Notes: a model not told the origin generated them from the sequence alone. DNA of 42,251 nt from Oscillospiraceae bacterium (GCA_017536625.1 JAFXGY010000051.1:1-42251); one strand, 5' to 3'. Positions 1-8,387 are shown, counted from the first letter of the stretch. Numbers and translations are program-made.

Positions 1-309
1 AACGGCGAACCTTTTGACGTTGGTTCCGAACCCGATTCCTTCGCCGGAAATCTTTTCGGCGTGCTTATTGCGGTAATTGTTTCCTGTGCCATAGCGCTTG
101 TTATCTGCCTTATTTTCCGTGCGCAGATGAAAACCGCAAGACTTGCAACCGAAGCGCACGATTATCAGAAAGAGCTTAATCTCACCAATCAGTACGACAG
201 ATTCAGCCACAGAGATATCCAAAGAGTTTATAACCCGCCGGAAGAAGATAACGACGGCGGAACCACAGTCAACAGCAGCGGTTCTTCCCATAATAGCGGG
301 GGATTCTGA
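1..309 (+). CDS. TPM-domain membrane protein, C-terminal fragment
   Basis: The reading frame is open from base 1, so this is the 3' end of a gene that begins outside the window. The visible 102 residues hold one transmembrane helix (about residues 20-40, rich in V, I, A and L), a short basic stretch, then the pattern LTNQYDRFSHRDIQRV and a Ser/Gly/Asn-rich tail ending NSGGF. This layout (helix, a basic 'DRFLY'-like motif, then a glycine/serine tail ending in GxF) is what I know from the ends of TPM-domain (YgcG/YdjH-like) proteins; the TPM domain itself is not visible, so the call rests on the tail. TPM proteins are membrane-anchored, with links to phosphatase-like folds and envelope stress. 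The next gene follows after 20 bases with its own GGAGG site, so the two are probably co-transcribed. Confidence 0.6.
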   Translation, partial: NGEPFDVGSEPDSFAGNLFGVLIAVIVSCAIALVICLIFRAQMKTARLATEAHDYQKELNLTNQYDRFSHRDIQRVYNPPEEDNDGGTTVNSSGSSHNSGGF

Positions 310-329
310 TTAAAAGGAGGAAGCTGAAG

Positions 330-1454
330 ATGAAGAAAATTTTGAGCATGCTCATGGCTTTTGTCATGATTTTAAGTTTTGCAGCCTGTGGAAATGATGA
401 ACCGCAGAAAGAAAACGAAGGCGGAGATATTCCAATTTCCACGGATAAATTCAAAGAGGACGAAAGCAAAGAAAACGAAGAAAACGAACCGGAACCTTCC
501 GAAACGCCGGAAAATGAACCGGTAACTCTTGACCAGAGTTATGCAGATCTTATCGAAAACCTTTCCTGGGGCGAAGCGGTCTGCGGCGTTGCATACGTTG
601 GATTTGTTGAAGGTCCATTTGGTGACGGCTACAGAGCAATTATTGAAGAACAAAAGGAACTTATGGAATGGTATCCCTTTGTTGCGGATATTCCGGCAGA
701 ACAGTTTGTCGAAACCGATGGATATGACCTTTACTGCATTGTTCCCACAAGCCTTGATTGTTCCGTAAAAGTTGAGGAAGTTTCCATGCCGGAAAACACC
801 GAAGCCTGGGAACCCATAATCGGCGAAGTTATTTATGAAAGCGAAACCGGCGAACCTATCCTCCTCAAATGCAACGAAAGTGATATCTTTACAAACGTTC
901 TCGTAACAATTACCACCCCGGATGGAGTTGAGAAAAAGATTTCTCCCTATCTCAGCCTTATGGACGGAAGCCTTGCAGGAATCAACGAGGATGAAAGCGG
1001 ACTTTCTGCTCTGGATTTTACCAGATATGAAATAAATCTTGATGATTTCTATACTTTTGATGAACTTGTTGGCAGTGAATGGATGGCGTATTACTATTAT
1101 GACGATGAAACTACCTATATCATGAGCCTTGAGTTCTTCTATAACGATTATGAACAGAAATGCGTCGAATTCTGGTACGGCCTTGAAAATTCCGATATAG
1201 ACGAAATCTTCACCGGAACGGTTTATGAAAACTATGACGATGAAGGCGAATGGGACGGCGGATATACCCTTGATATGTCCCTTACCGGCGGACTTTTCTT
1301 TAACGGAGAATCCTACGGACATATCTGTTCCTATAAATTCCAGAAAGCGGATGAAGAAGGCGATGAAGCTTTTGCCACCCATTACGGAATGGAAAGTCCT
1401 TTCTTTATGGGAACGGAATATCAGACCTTCTATTTCTTCCAGGCGAAAGGTTAA
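330..1454 (+). CDS. putative lipoprotein, unknown function
   Basis: This is a 374-residue protein with a type II signal peptide: MKKI start, hydrophobic stretch and lipobox SFAAC with Cys20 as the predicted lipid-modified residue. A very acidic low-complexity linker (Glu, Asn, Pro, about residues 25-65) follows and should hold the folded part away from the membrane. The rest is an acidic, aromatic-rich region ending GMESPFFMGTEYQTFYFFQAKG; I do not recognise the family. The start is fixed by an AAAGGAGG site 8-10 bases upstream. It sits between the TPM-type gene and two phosphoesterases and is one of about seven lipoproteins in the first 20 kb. A surface sensor or binding role is possible but not shown. 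Confidence 0.75.
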   Translation: MKKILSMLMAFVMILSFAACGNDEPQKENEGGDIPISTDKFKEDESKENEENEPEPSETPENEPVTLDQSYADLIENLSWGEAVCGVAYVGFVEGPFGDGYRAIIEEQKELMEWYPFVADIPAEQFVETDGYDLYCIVPTSLDCSVKVEEVSMPENTEAWEPIIGEVIYESETGEPILLKCNESDIFTNVLVTITTPDGVEKKISPYLSLMDGSLAGINEDESGLSALDFTRYEINLDDFYTFDELVGSEWMAYYYYDDETTYIMSLEFFYNDYEQKCVEFWYGLENSDIDEIFTGTVYENYDDEGEWDGGYTLDMSLTGGLFFNGESYGHICSYKFQKADEEGDEAFATHYGMESPFFMGTEYQTFYFFQAKG

Positions 1455-1466
1455 AGGGGTGATTTG

Positions 1467-2933
1467 ATGAAAAATTTAAAAAAACTTACGATTCTTCATT
1501 CAAATGATATGCACGGCGACTTTATGGCTCAGGAAAAAGACGAAAAGCTTATCGGAGGCGTTTCAATGCTTTCCGGCTACCTCAATAAAGTTCGCAAAGA
1601 GGAGAAAAACGTCCTTTATACCATTTCCGGCGATATGTTCCGCGGAAACGTAATCGACAGCGAATATAAAGGCATGTCCACTATCGAAATCATGAATATG
1701 CTTGCTCCGGACGTTGTTACCCTCGGCAACCATGAAGCTGATTACGGTATCGCTCATCTTCTCTTCCTTGAAAAATGCGCAAGATTCCCGATAGTCAACG
1801 CAAACCTTTATCTTACCACAACCGGCGTCCGTCTTTTCAAATCCCACTATATCAAGGAAATCGACGGCATGAAGGTCATGTTCATCGGAATCCTTACCGA
1901 ACAGGTTCTTTCCCAGGCAAAACAGGACAGATTAGTTGGTTCCTTTGTTGACGTTCGTGAAGCAGCAACCGAAATCGGAAAAATCTGCAACGCCCATAAA
2001 TCCGACGATATTGATTTCACCGTTCTTCTTACCCATATCGGTTTTGAAGAAGATAAAAAACTTGCGGAACTTCTTGACCCGAACTGGGGCGTTGACGTAA
2101 TCATCGGCGGCCACAGCCACACCCTTCTTGAAGAACCTGCGGTAGTTAATAATATTCCGATAGTCCAGGCCGCAACCGGCACCGACCAGGTCGGCAGGTT
2201 CGATATTATGATCGATACCGATAACAACTGCATCGACAGCTATGAATGGAACCTTATTCCCATTGATGATACCCATTGTCCGAGGGACCCCGCTCTTGAG
2301 GAAGTTCTTGAAAAATACGTTGATGCAACGGACGAAAAATACGGAAGATATATTACCCGCTTTGCGGAAAAATATACACACCCTCAGCGCAACAGAGAAA
2401 CCCAGCTCGGCAAGATTTTTGCGGACGTTTTCCGTGATAATATGGGACTTGACGTTATGTTCCTCGCTTCCGGAAGCCTTCGCGAAACCCAGATGGGACC
2501 TATTGTTCAGTACCGCAACCTTGCCCAGATGTTCCCCTATACCGATGAACTTTTCCGCATCAAGGTAACCGGAAAACAGCTCAAGCACATGATCGAGTAT
2601 CTTTACAGAGAAGATGCTCTTGATGGCTGCCACACCGAATTTTATCAGTATTCCAGAGGAATGAAAGTTGTTGTTTCCATTCCGGAAAGGAAAGTTCTTG
2701 AAATAACCTATGAAGGCGCACCCATTGATGATGAACGCATTTTCAGAGTCGGTCTTCAGGGTTTCCACTTCAAGAGCATGGATAAATTCTTTGACGTTAC
2801 CGAAGATGAAGTCAAAAAGAACGCACCCATCAAAATGCTTGCAACAAATGTTATGGACGTTGTTGACGAAAACCTCAGCAATATGGAATTTGTAGTCTGC
2901 CCGGAAGAGGACAGATGGATCACCATAGAATAA
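1467..2933 (+). CDS. 5'-nucleotidase/UshA-family metallophosphoesterase, copy 1
   Basis: The 488-residue product has the two-domain layout of the UshA/5'-nucleotidase family, which hydrolyses nucleotides, UDP-sugars or related phosphoesters with two metal ions. The metallophosphatase motifs are all present: LHSNDMHGD near the start, GDMFRG, LGNHEADYG, THIGFE and GGHSHT. The C-terminal half matches the substrate-binding domain (SGSLRETQMGP, then RIKVTGKQLKHMIEY). No signal peptide is visible, so it should act in the cytoplasm, as in the B. subtilis YunD group, unlike the secreted enzymes. I chose the ATG at 1467 over an adjacent TTG at 1464, because AAAGGGGTG lies at the right distance. It is followed 21 bases later by a close paralogue. 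The exact substrate is unknown. Confidence 0.88.
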   Translation: MKNLKKLTILHSNDMHGDFMAQEKDEKLIGGVSMLSGYLNKVRKEEKNVLYTISGDMFRGNVIDSEYKGMSTIEIMNMLAPDVVTLGNHEADYGIAHLLFLEKCARFPIVNANLYLTTTGVRLFKSHYIKEIDGMKVMFIGILTEQVLSQAKQDRLVGSFVDVREAATEIGKICNAHKSDDIDFTVLLTHIGFEEDKKLAELLDPNWGVDVIIGGHSHTLLEEPAVVNNIPIVQAATGTDQVGRFDIMIDTDNNCIDSYEWNLIPIDDTHCPRDPALEEVLEKYVDATDEKYGRYITRFAEKYTHPQRNRETQLGKIFADVFRDNMGLDVMFLASGSLRETQMGPIVQYRNLAQMFPYTDELFRIKVTGKQLKHMIEYLYREDALDGCHTEFYQYSRGMKVVVSIPERKVLEITYEGAPIDDERIFRVGLQGFHFKSMDKFFDVTEDEVKKNAPIKMLATNVMDVVDENLSNMEFVVCPEEDRWITIE

Positions 2934-2954
2934 CATGGGAAAGGGGAATTAAAG

Positions 2955-4436
2955 ATGCCTAATCTTAAAAAGCTTACAATTCTTCATTCAAACGACCTCC
3001 ACGGCGACTTTATGGCAAAGGAAATCGATAAGGAACTCCTCGGTGGTATTTCAATGCTTTCCGGTTACATAAATAAAGTTCGCCACGAGGAAGAAAACGT
3101 ACTTTATACCATCTCCGGCGATATGTTCCGCGGCAGCATAATCGACAGCGAATATAAAGGCATGTCCACCATCGAAATCATGAACATGCTCACTCCTGAT
3201 GTTGTTACCCTTGGCAACCACGAAGTTGACTACGGTCTTGCGCATCTTCTCTTTATCGAAAAATGCGCCCAGTTCCCGATAATCAACGCCAATATGTATA
3301 TTACTACCAATGGTGTGCGCCTTTTCAAATCCCATATAATCAAGGAAATCGGCGGAATGAAAGTTCTTTTCATCGGCCTTCTCACCGAAGAAGTTCTCCA
3401 TTCCACAAAGCGCGACAGAATAATCGGTTCCTTTGTTGACGTTCACGAAGCCGCTCTTGAAGTCGGAAAAATCTGCAACGCATACAGGACCGAAGATATC
3501 GACTTTACCGTTCTTCTTACTCATATCGGTTTTGAAGCGGATATCGACCTTGCAAAAACCCTTGACCCCAGATGGGGCGTAGATATTATCATCGGCGGCC
3601 ACAGCCATACTCTTCTTGAAAAACCGGAAGTTGTCAACGGAATCCCGATAGTCCAGGCGGCCTGCGGAACGAACCAGATAGGCAGATTCGATATCAACGT
3701 CGATACCGACAACAACTGCATCGACAGTTACGAATGGAAACTTATTCCTATCGATGATGACTATTGCCCCCGTGACTATGCACTTGAAGCGGTAATCGCA
3801 AAATATAAAACCCAGACGGATAAAAAATACAAAAGAGTTGTTACCCGACTTGCGGATAAATACACTCACCCGAAGAGAGAAGAAGAAACCTCTCTCGGAA
3901 AACTTATCACCGATGCTTTCAAAGATGCTCTCGGCCTTGATATTATGATGCTCGGTTCCGGAAGTATCCGTGCTCAGGAAATGGGCCCAATCGTAATGCT
4001 CGAAGACCTTCTTCAGGTTTTCCCCTATAGCGATGAGGTTTACCGCATTACCGTAACCGGTGCTCAGCTTAAACGAATGATAAGTTTTTCGCTCAGAAAA
4101 GGTGCTCTCGACGGACTTACGGAGTTTTATCAGTATTCCAGAGGCTTTGAAATCTATTTCGATTACGAAAACCAGATTCTTGAAAAACTTGTTCTTAATG
4201 GGGAAGAAGTTACCGATGAAAGACTTTATAATGTCGGTATAACTTCCTTCCATTTCGAAAACCTTAAGGAATTCCTTGATGTTTCCATCGAAGAAATTTC
4301 CAAAAACAAAGAACCGAAAGTTGTTGCAACAAAAAGCGCAGACGTTCTTGAAGAATATTTCAGCAAACAGGAACTTTGCAAGGTTGCTCCGGACAGAAGA
4401 CTTTGCCTCAAGCAGTATATCAACGTAAAAAATTAA
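2955..4436 (+). CDS. 5'-nucleotidase/UshA-family metallophosphoesterase, copy 2
   Basis: This 493-residue paralogue of the preceding gene is similar over its whole length, so the pair arose by tandem duplication. Motifs are intact: LHSNDLHGD, GDMFRG, LGNHEVDYG, THIGFE and GGHSHT in the metallophosphatase half, then SGSIRAQEMGP and TVTGAQLKRM in the C-terminal half. It too lacks a signal peptide and is predicted cytoplasmic. The ribosome site is AAAGGGG, 8 bases before the ATG. Divergence is stronger in the C-terminal domain (for example around the YQYSRG segment), which shapes the substrate pocket, so the copies may have different substrates. That last point is inference. Confidence 0.87.
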   Translation: MPNLKKLTILHSNDLHGDFMAKEIDKELLGGISMLSGYINKVRHEEENVLYTISGDMFRGSIIDSEYKGMSTIEIMNMLTPDVVTLGNHEVDYGLAHLLFIEKCAQFPIINANMYITTNGVRLFKSHIIKEIGGMKVLFIGLLTEEVLHSTKRDRIIGSFVDVHEAALEVGKICNAYRTEDIDFTVLLTHIGFEADIDLAKTLDPRWGVDIIIGGHSHTLLEKPEVVNGIPIVQAACGTNQIGRFDINVDTDNNCIDSYEWKLIPIDDDYCPRDYALEAVIAKYKTQTDKKYKRVVTRLADKYTHPKREEETSLGKLITDAFKDALGLDIMMLGSGSIRAQEMGPIVMLEDLLQVFPYSDEVYRITVTGAQLKRMISFSLRKGALDGLTEFYQYSRGFEIYFDYENQILEKLVLNGEEVTDERLYNVGITSFHFENLKEFLDVSIEEISKNKEPKVVATKSADVLEEYFSKQELCKVAPDRRLCLKQYINVKN

Positions 4437-4455
4437 ATACGAAAGGGGATAGGTT

Positions 4456-5067
4456 ATGGGACTTTTTGACAGCCTTAAACGGCAGGCAATCAACGCAATT
4501 AAAACAAACGGAAACAAAATCGGCAAAGAAATTGGCGATAACGTTAAAAACGCAGTAAAAAATGCCGCAAATAAATCTATTACAATAGATTTTCCCGGAA
4601 TTCCGGAAAGTTATGAGGAATTTGTTTCTCTTCCGGAAGCAAAAATGGAAACCCCGTTTGAAACCGCAGCAATGACAGTTCTTGCGTTCTGCGTTTATCC
4701 GAAAGACAAAGATCTTTCGATAAAAATGCTTAATTTCCTTCGCGGACCACGTCCTCTCAGCGGAATGGATATCAGCTTTATCCGGGACAGATTTATGGAC
4801 GGAAGAGATTATGTTCCCCGTTCATATTTTGAAGGCGCGACTCCGGAAAACGATTATACCCCGAACGTACCTTTAAAAATTGTAATCGGGGATAACCCTT
4901 ACAGCTATGAAAACGGTGGCTATGCAAAACTTTTGGTTCGCTCCGGAGGAGCAGATTCTTTGAGAGAAATCGTCCTGAGAGAAGCAAAGGACGGAAAATG
5001 GTATCTTTGGGATCAGTTCATTCTTGCGGATATCCGCCAGCCCGAAAGCGCAGATCCCTGGGCATAA
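4456..5067 (+). CDS. soluble protein with the PWA-ending domain shared with the 10216 lipoprotein
   Basis: The product has 203 residues. The first 40 or so (MGLFDSLKRQAINAIKTNG onward) form a Lys/Asn/Ala-rich, probably amphipathic helix with no signal peptide. Residues about 70-203 are a folded domain with the markers FLRGPRPLSGMD, YFEGATPENDY, IVLREAKDGKWYLWD and a C-terminus ending SADPWA. The same domain, in the same order, is at the C-terminus of the lipoprotein at 10216 (LRGPQPMSDGD, YFEGAEPANDY, ITLREKDGNFYIWE, SEDPWA). I believe this corresponds to a Firmicutes domain of unknown function (DUF6935-like), but I could not check. AAAGGGGATAGG precedes the ATG. It lies between the phosphoesterases and the SPFH gene, and its function is unknown. 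Confidence 0.75.
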   Translation: MGLFDSLKRQAINAIKTNGNKIGKEIGDNVKNAVKNAANKSITIDFPGIPESYEEFVSLPEAKMETPFETAAMTVLAFCVYPKDKDLSIKMLNFLRGPRPLSGMDISFIRDRFMDGRDYVPRSYFEGATPENDYTPNVPLKIVIGDNPYSYENGGYAKLLVRSGGADSLREIVLREAKDGKWYLWDQFILADIRQPESADPWA

Positions 5068-5079
5068 ATTTATCATCAA

Positions 5080-5093
5080 CCGGCGGATGCCGG
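5080..5093 (+). repeat. short hairpin in the gap before the SPFH gene
   Basis: CCGGC and GCCGG pair around a GGAT loop, followed by TAAAAAT. It may attenuate transcription between the upstream gene and the SPFH gene, but there is no T-run, so it is not a convincing terminator. The remaining bases to 5147 hold no promoter I can support; the SPFH gene has its own AAAAAGGAG site. Confidence 0.35.
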
Positions 5094-5147
5094 TAAAAAT
5101 AGAAAGTCAGTTATAAACAATTATTACATAAAAAGGAGTGCTGAATT

Positions 5148-6560
5148 ATGGGTCTTATTAAAGCTGCATTAGGTTCTGTGGGCGGCGTTCTTGCCGATCA
5201 GTGGAAGGAGTTCTTCTATTGTGAATCCATTCCCGCAAATGTTCTTGTAACAAAAGGACAGAAACGCACCGGAAACCGCAGTTCCAACACCAAAGGTTCC
5301 GAAAACATCATTTCCAACGGTTCCGTAATTGCCATCGCCGACGGTCAGGCAATGATCATCGTCGAGCAGGGCAAAGTAGTTGATATCTGCGCGGAGCCCG
5401 GCGAATATACCTATGATATGTCTTCCGAGCCTTCCATCTTTGCGGGCGATCTCGGCGAAAGCATCAAACAGAGCTTTGCCGCCATCGGAAAACGTTTCAC
5501 CTTCGGCGGTGATACCGGCAAAGATCAGAGAATTTATTATTTCAACACCAAAGAGCTTATCGGAAACAAATACGGAACCCCCAGCTCCGTTCCTTTCCGC
5601 GTTGTTGATGAAAGAGCGGGAATCGATATCGATATCAACATCCGCTGCTTCGGCGAATACAGCTATCATATCTGCGACCCGATTCTTTTCTACACCAACG
5701 TATCCGGCAATGTAACTTCCGAATACACCAGAGATAATCTTGACAGCCAGCTTAAAACCGAGCTTCTTACCGCTCTTCAGCCGGCATTCGCAAAGATTTC
5801 CGCAATGGGAATCCGCTATTCTGCACTTCCGGGCCATACTACTGAACTCTCAGATGCTCTTAACGAAGTTCTTTCCGAAAAATGGAGCGGTCTTCGCGGA
5901 ATCGAAATCGTTTCCTTCGGCGTATCTTCCGTAAAAGCAGAGGAAGAAGACGAAAAGATGATCAAAGAAATGCAGCGTAATGCGGCATTTATGGATCCTA
6001 CCAGAGCGGCTGCACATATGGTCGGTGCTCAGGCTTCCGCAATGCAGGCAGCAGCTTCCAACCAGGGCGCAGGTCCTGCAATGGCATTCATGGGAATGGG
6101 CATGGCACAGAACATGGGCGGCATGAACGCGGCAAATCTTTACCAGATGGGCCAGCAGCAGGCAGCACAGCAGCCCGCACCCGCACCTGCACCGGCAGCA
6201 CCCGCAGGCTGGACCTGCAGCTGCGGACAGACCGGTAACCAGGGTAAATTCTGCATGGGCTGCGGCGCAGCAAAACCGGAGCCTAAACCTGCCGATAGCT
6301 GGAAATGTTCCTGCGGCGCAACCGCAACCGGAAAATTCTGCACCGAATGCGGCGCACCGAAACCCGCAGAAGATGGCTGGACCTGCTCCTGCGGCCAGGT
6401 AAACAAAGGCAAATTCTGCCCGAACTGCGGCGCTAAAAAACCCGCAGGCGTTCCTCAGTATAAATGCGATAAATGCGGCTGGGAACCGGAAAAAGGCGTT
6501 AAACCTCCGAAATTCTGCCCCGAATGCGGAGACCCCTTTGACGACGGCGACATTCAGTAA
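5148..6560 (+). CDS. SPFH-domain protein with four C-terminal zinc ribbons (YdjI-like)
   Basis: The 470-residue product begins with a short hydrophobic/amphipathic segment (MGLIKAALGSVGGVLADQWK) and the phrase EFFYCESIPANVLVTKG, typical of the 'virion core protein'/YdjI branch of SPFH (stomatin/flotillin-like) proteins. The SPFH body runs to about residue 285, with GVSSVKAEEEDEKMIKEMQ at its end. A Met/Ala/Gln-rich linker with APAPAPAAPAG follows, then four zinc ribbons from about residue 353: CSCG..CMGCG, CSCG..CTECG, CSCG..CPNCG and a final CDKCG..CPECG. SPFH proteins oligomerise on membranes; in B. subtilis, ydjI lies in the pspA-ydjGHI envelope-stress operon. The neighbouring TPM, zinc-ribbon and TelA/XpaC genes fit a membrane-stress role here. 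The protein is probably cytoplasmic and membrane-attached. Confidence 0.85.
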   Translation: MGLIKAALGSVGGVLADQWKEFFYCESIPANVLVTKGQKRTGNRSSNTKGSENIISNGSVIAIADGQAMIIVEQGKVVDICAEPGEYTYDMSSEPSIFAGDLGESIKQSFAAIGKRFTFGGDTGKDQRIYYFNTKELIGNKYGTPSSVPFRVVDERAGIDIDINIRCFGEYSYHICDPILFYTNVSGNVTSEYTRDNLDSQLKTELLTALQPAFAKISAMGIRYSALPGHTTELSDALNEVLSEKWSGLRGIEIVSFGVSSVKAEEEDEKMIKEMQRNAAFMDPTRAAAHMVGAQASAMQAAASNQGAGPAMAFMGMGMAQNMGGMNAANLYQMGQQQAAQQPAPAPAPAAPAGWTCSCGQTGNQGKFCMGCGAAKPEPKPADSWKCSCGATATGKFCTECGAPKPAEDGWTCSCGQVNKGKFCPNCGAKKPAGVPQYKCDKCGWEPEKGVKPPKFCPECGDPFDDGDIQ

Positions 6561-6573
6561 AGAATAAAAATTA

Positions 6574-6606
6574 ATTCTCCGCTTCCGAAAAGCGGAAGCG
6601 GAGAAT
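6574..6606 (+). repeat. 14-bp inverted repeat after the SPFH gene, copy 1
   Basis: ATTCTCCGCTTCCG (6574-6587) and its exact complement (6593-6606) flank an AAAAG loop. The hairpin is strong but is followed by ACCATAAAAC, not a T-run, so it is more likely an mRNA-stabilising or partial-termination element than a full terminator. A near copy follows the next gene at 6936-6965. Confidence 0.7.
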
Positions 6607-6633
6607 ACCATAAAACCGAAAGGAGGTAATCCC

Positions 6634-6921
6634 GTGGGCTTTTTTGGTAAACTTTTTGGAAAAAGCAAAAAACAGCCGGAAGGAATACTTGACGGCCCGG
6701 ATATGGCGTGTGTTACGCGTCCTCCGGTCGCCGGTCTTTGGAAATGTGCCTGCGGCGCAGCCGCAACCGGAAAATTCTGCCCCGAATGCGGTGCACCAAA
6801 ACCCACCGGAGTTTCCCAATGTAAATGCGATAATTGCGGCTGGGAACCGGAAAAAGGCGCTGAACCTCCGAAATTCTGCCCCGAATGCGGATATCCCTTT
6901 GATAACGGCGACATTCAGTAG
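6634..6921 (+). CDS. 95-residue double zinc-ribbon protein
   Basis: The start is GTG, set by AGGAGG at 6621-6626. The N-terminus MGFFGKLFGKSKKQP resembles that of the gene at 7602 (MGLFGKLFEKE). After a short linker come two zinc ribbons, CACGAAATGKFCPECG and CDNCGWEPEKG..FCPECG, and the ending DNGDIQ. The two ribbons and the ending match zinc ribbons 2 and 4 of the preceding SPFH protein at protein and DNA level, including the hairpin after the stop, so the gene arose by duplication of the SPFH tail with loss of ribbon 3. There is no enzyme domain; it may be an adaptor that competes for or shares the partner of the SPFH zinc ribbons. Confidence 0.8.
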   Translation: MGFFGKLFGKSKKQPEGILDGPDMACVTRPPVAGLWKCACGAAATGKFCPECGAPKPTGVSQCKCDNCGWEPEKGAEPPKFCPECGYPFDNGDIQ

Positions 6922-6935
6922 TGAATAAAACGAGC

Positions 6936-6965
6936 TCTCCGCTTCCAAAAAGGCGGAAGCGGAGA
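6936..6965 (+). repeat. inverted repeat after the zinc-ribbon gene, copy 2
   Basis: TCTCCGCTTCC (6936-6946) pairs with GGAAGCGGAGA (6955-6965). The sequence is nearly the same as the hairpin at 6574-6606, which supports duplication of the coding tail plus hairpin as one unit. Confidence 0.7.
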
Positions 6966-6968
6966 ATC

Positions 6969-6985
6969 TCCCCAAAAAAGGGGGA
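6969..6985 (+). promoter_or_regulatory. hairpin overlapping the ribosome site of the next gene
   Basis: TCCCC (6969-6973), AAAAAAG and GGGGA (6981-6985) can pair; the GGGGGA arm is also the Shine-Dalgarno sequence for the ATG at 6991. The stem is only 5 bp, so any effect on translation is speculative. Confidence 0.35.
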
Positions 6986-6990
6986 ATTTA

Positions 6991-7572
6991 ATGAATATTA
7001 AAAGAATATTTTATATTTTTCTTTCTTTTGTTCTTATAATTTCAGTTTTCTGCGGCTGCGGAGGTGAAGAGGATATGAAAACAGCACCCGGAACCCTTGT
7101 TGGAATCCACTACAACAGAACAAACGGTTCCGTTGCAAACGACGAATTTCATATTTACGTAACTCCATATAGCTTCTCGGCGGAATATTGGCCCGAAAAC
7201 CCCGAAGAATGGGTTAAGGACGAAGATATTCCCGTTTGGTATATGACCGAGAAAAAGGAAAAAATCACCGAAGAACAATGGAAAGAGATTGAAGAAACGG
7301 TTCTTGCCGTTTATCCGGAATTAATTGGTGGCCGCAAAAAAGAAGTAAGCTTTTTTGATAAACTTATAAGTAAATTCATAAAAGAACCGATGATTCTTGA
7401 TGGCGGCGACAGCCAGGATTTTTCTCTTGACTGGATGCTTGAAGACGGAAGTATTATCAGCGAAAAATTCGGAACTCCACAGGGCAACAACGGAGTAAGA
7501 CTTTATTGGCTTCTTTGTGAACTTGCAGACCCCATCGGAAGAGAGATTCCGGAACTTATAATAACAGAATAA
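6991..7572 (+). CDS. putative lipoprotein, unknown function
   Basis: This 193-residue protein opens with a hydrophobic signal (MNIKRIFYIFLSFVLIIS) and a cysteine-rich lipobox region VFCGC, Cys21 or Cys23 being the likely lipid-modified residue. The mature part has GTLVGIHYNRTNGS, a Trp/Glu-rich stretch (YWPENPEEW) and a C-terminal section GVRLYWLLCELADPIG. Several segments alternate Phe/Tyr with acidic residues as in beta-rich lipoproteins, but I recognise no family. It lies between two zinc-ribbon genes, 30 bases before the next start, so it is probably in the same transcript. Confidence 0.7.
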   Translation: MNIKRIFYIFLSFVLIISVFCGCGGEEDMKTAPGTLVGIHYNRTNGSVANDEFHIYVTPYSFSAEYWPENPEEWVKDEDIPVWYMTEKKEKITEEQWKEIEETVLAVYPELIGGRKKEVSFFDKLISKFIKEPMILDGGDSQDFSLDWMLEDGSIISEKFGTPQGNNGVRLYWLLCELADPIGREIPELIITE

Positions 7573-7601
7573 ATCCATATTTTTGACAGGAGGATTTAAT
7601 A

Positions 7602-8387
7602 ATGGGACTTTTTGGAAAACTTTTTGAAAAAGAAAACTGCGCTTTCTGCGGAAAGGAACTTGGCGTTTTCGGAAAGAAAAAACTTGAAGACGGCGTAATG
7701 TGCGGCGATTGCCAGAAAAAACTTTCTCCCTGGTTTACCGAAAGAAAACAGTCCACTATCGCAGAAATCCAGGAACAGCTTGATTACCGCGAAGCAAACA
7801 AAGAAAAAGTTGCTGCTTTTAACACCACCAGAACTTTCGGAACCCATACAAAACTTCTTCTTGATGAAGATAATCAGAAATTCATGGTTACCTCCGCAAG
7901 AAATCTTGATGAAGCAAACCCCGACGTTCTCAGTTATTCCGACGTAACCGGATGCACCATCGATATCGATGAAAGCAGCCGCGAAGAAACCCGCACCGAT
8001 TCCGAAGGAAAACAGGTAAGCTATAATCCGCCGAGATATACTTATTATTACAACTTCAAAGTAATAATCAACGTACGCAACCCTTATTTCGATGAGATCA
8101 AATTCCAGCTTAACGGAAGTGCAATTGAAATCGACGTAATCGGAAGACCCGGTGGTTTCGGTCGTCCCGCAACTCTCCGTCCGGAACTTAATCTCGATTA
8201 CCGTGAATATAAAGCAATGGGAGAAGAAATCAAAGAAGCTCTTCTCAATGTTCGTCAGCAGGTTCGTGACGAAGTTGCCGCTGCCGCAGCACCCAAAGCT
8301 GCAGTTACCTGCCCTTATTGCGGCGCAACCACTACTCCCGATGCAAGCGGATGCTGTGAATATTGCGGCGGCGCGGTAAACGCCTGA
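7602..8387 (+). CDS. DUF4428-type zinc-ribbon protein with a second C-terminal zinc ribbon
   Basis: The 261-residue product starts MGLFGKLFEKE, then has a zinc ribbon CAFCGKELGVFGKKKLEDG..CGDCQKKLSPWF (residues about 12-45), which matches my memory of the DUF4428 domain. The middle (about 55-215) carries the pattern LDEDNQKFMVTSARN and a YYYNFKVIINVRNPYFDEIKF segment that could be a PH-like beta domain. An Ala-rich linker leads to a final ribbon CPYCG..CEYCGGAVNA. It is soluble and has no catalytic motif. AGGAGG lies 8-10 bases before the ATG. With the SPFH and 95-residue proteins it makes three zinc-ribbon products in 3.3 kb. Confidence 0.8.
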   Translation: MGLFGKLFEKENCAFCGKELGVFGKKKLEDGVMCGDCQKKLSPWFTERKQSTIAEIQEQLDYREANKEKVAAFNTTRTFGTHTKLLLDEDNQKFMVTSARNLDEANPDVLSYSDVTGCTIDIDESSREETRTDSEGKQVSYNPPRYTYYYNFKVIINVRNPYFDEIKFQLNGSAIEIDVIGRPGGFGRPATLRPELNLDYREYKAMGEEIKEALLNVRQQVRDEVAAAAAPKAAVTCPYCGATTTPDASGCCEYCGGAVNA

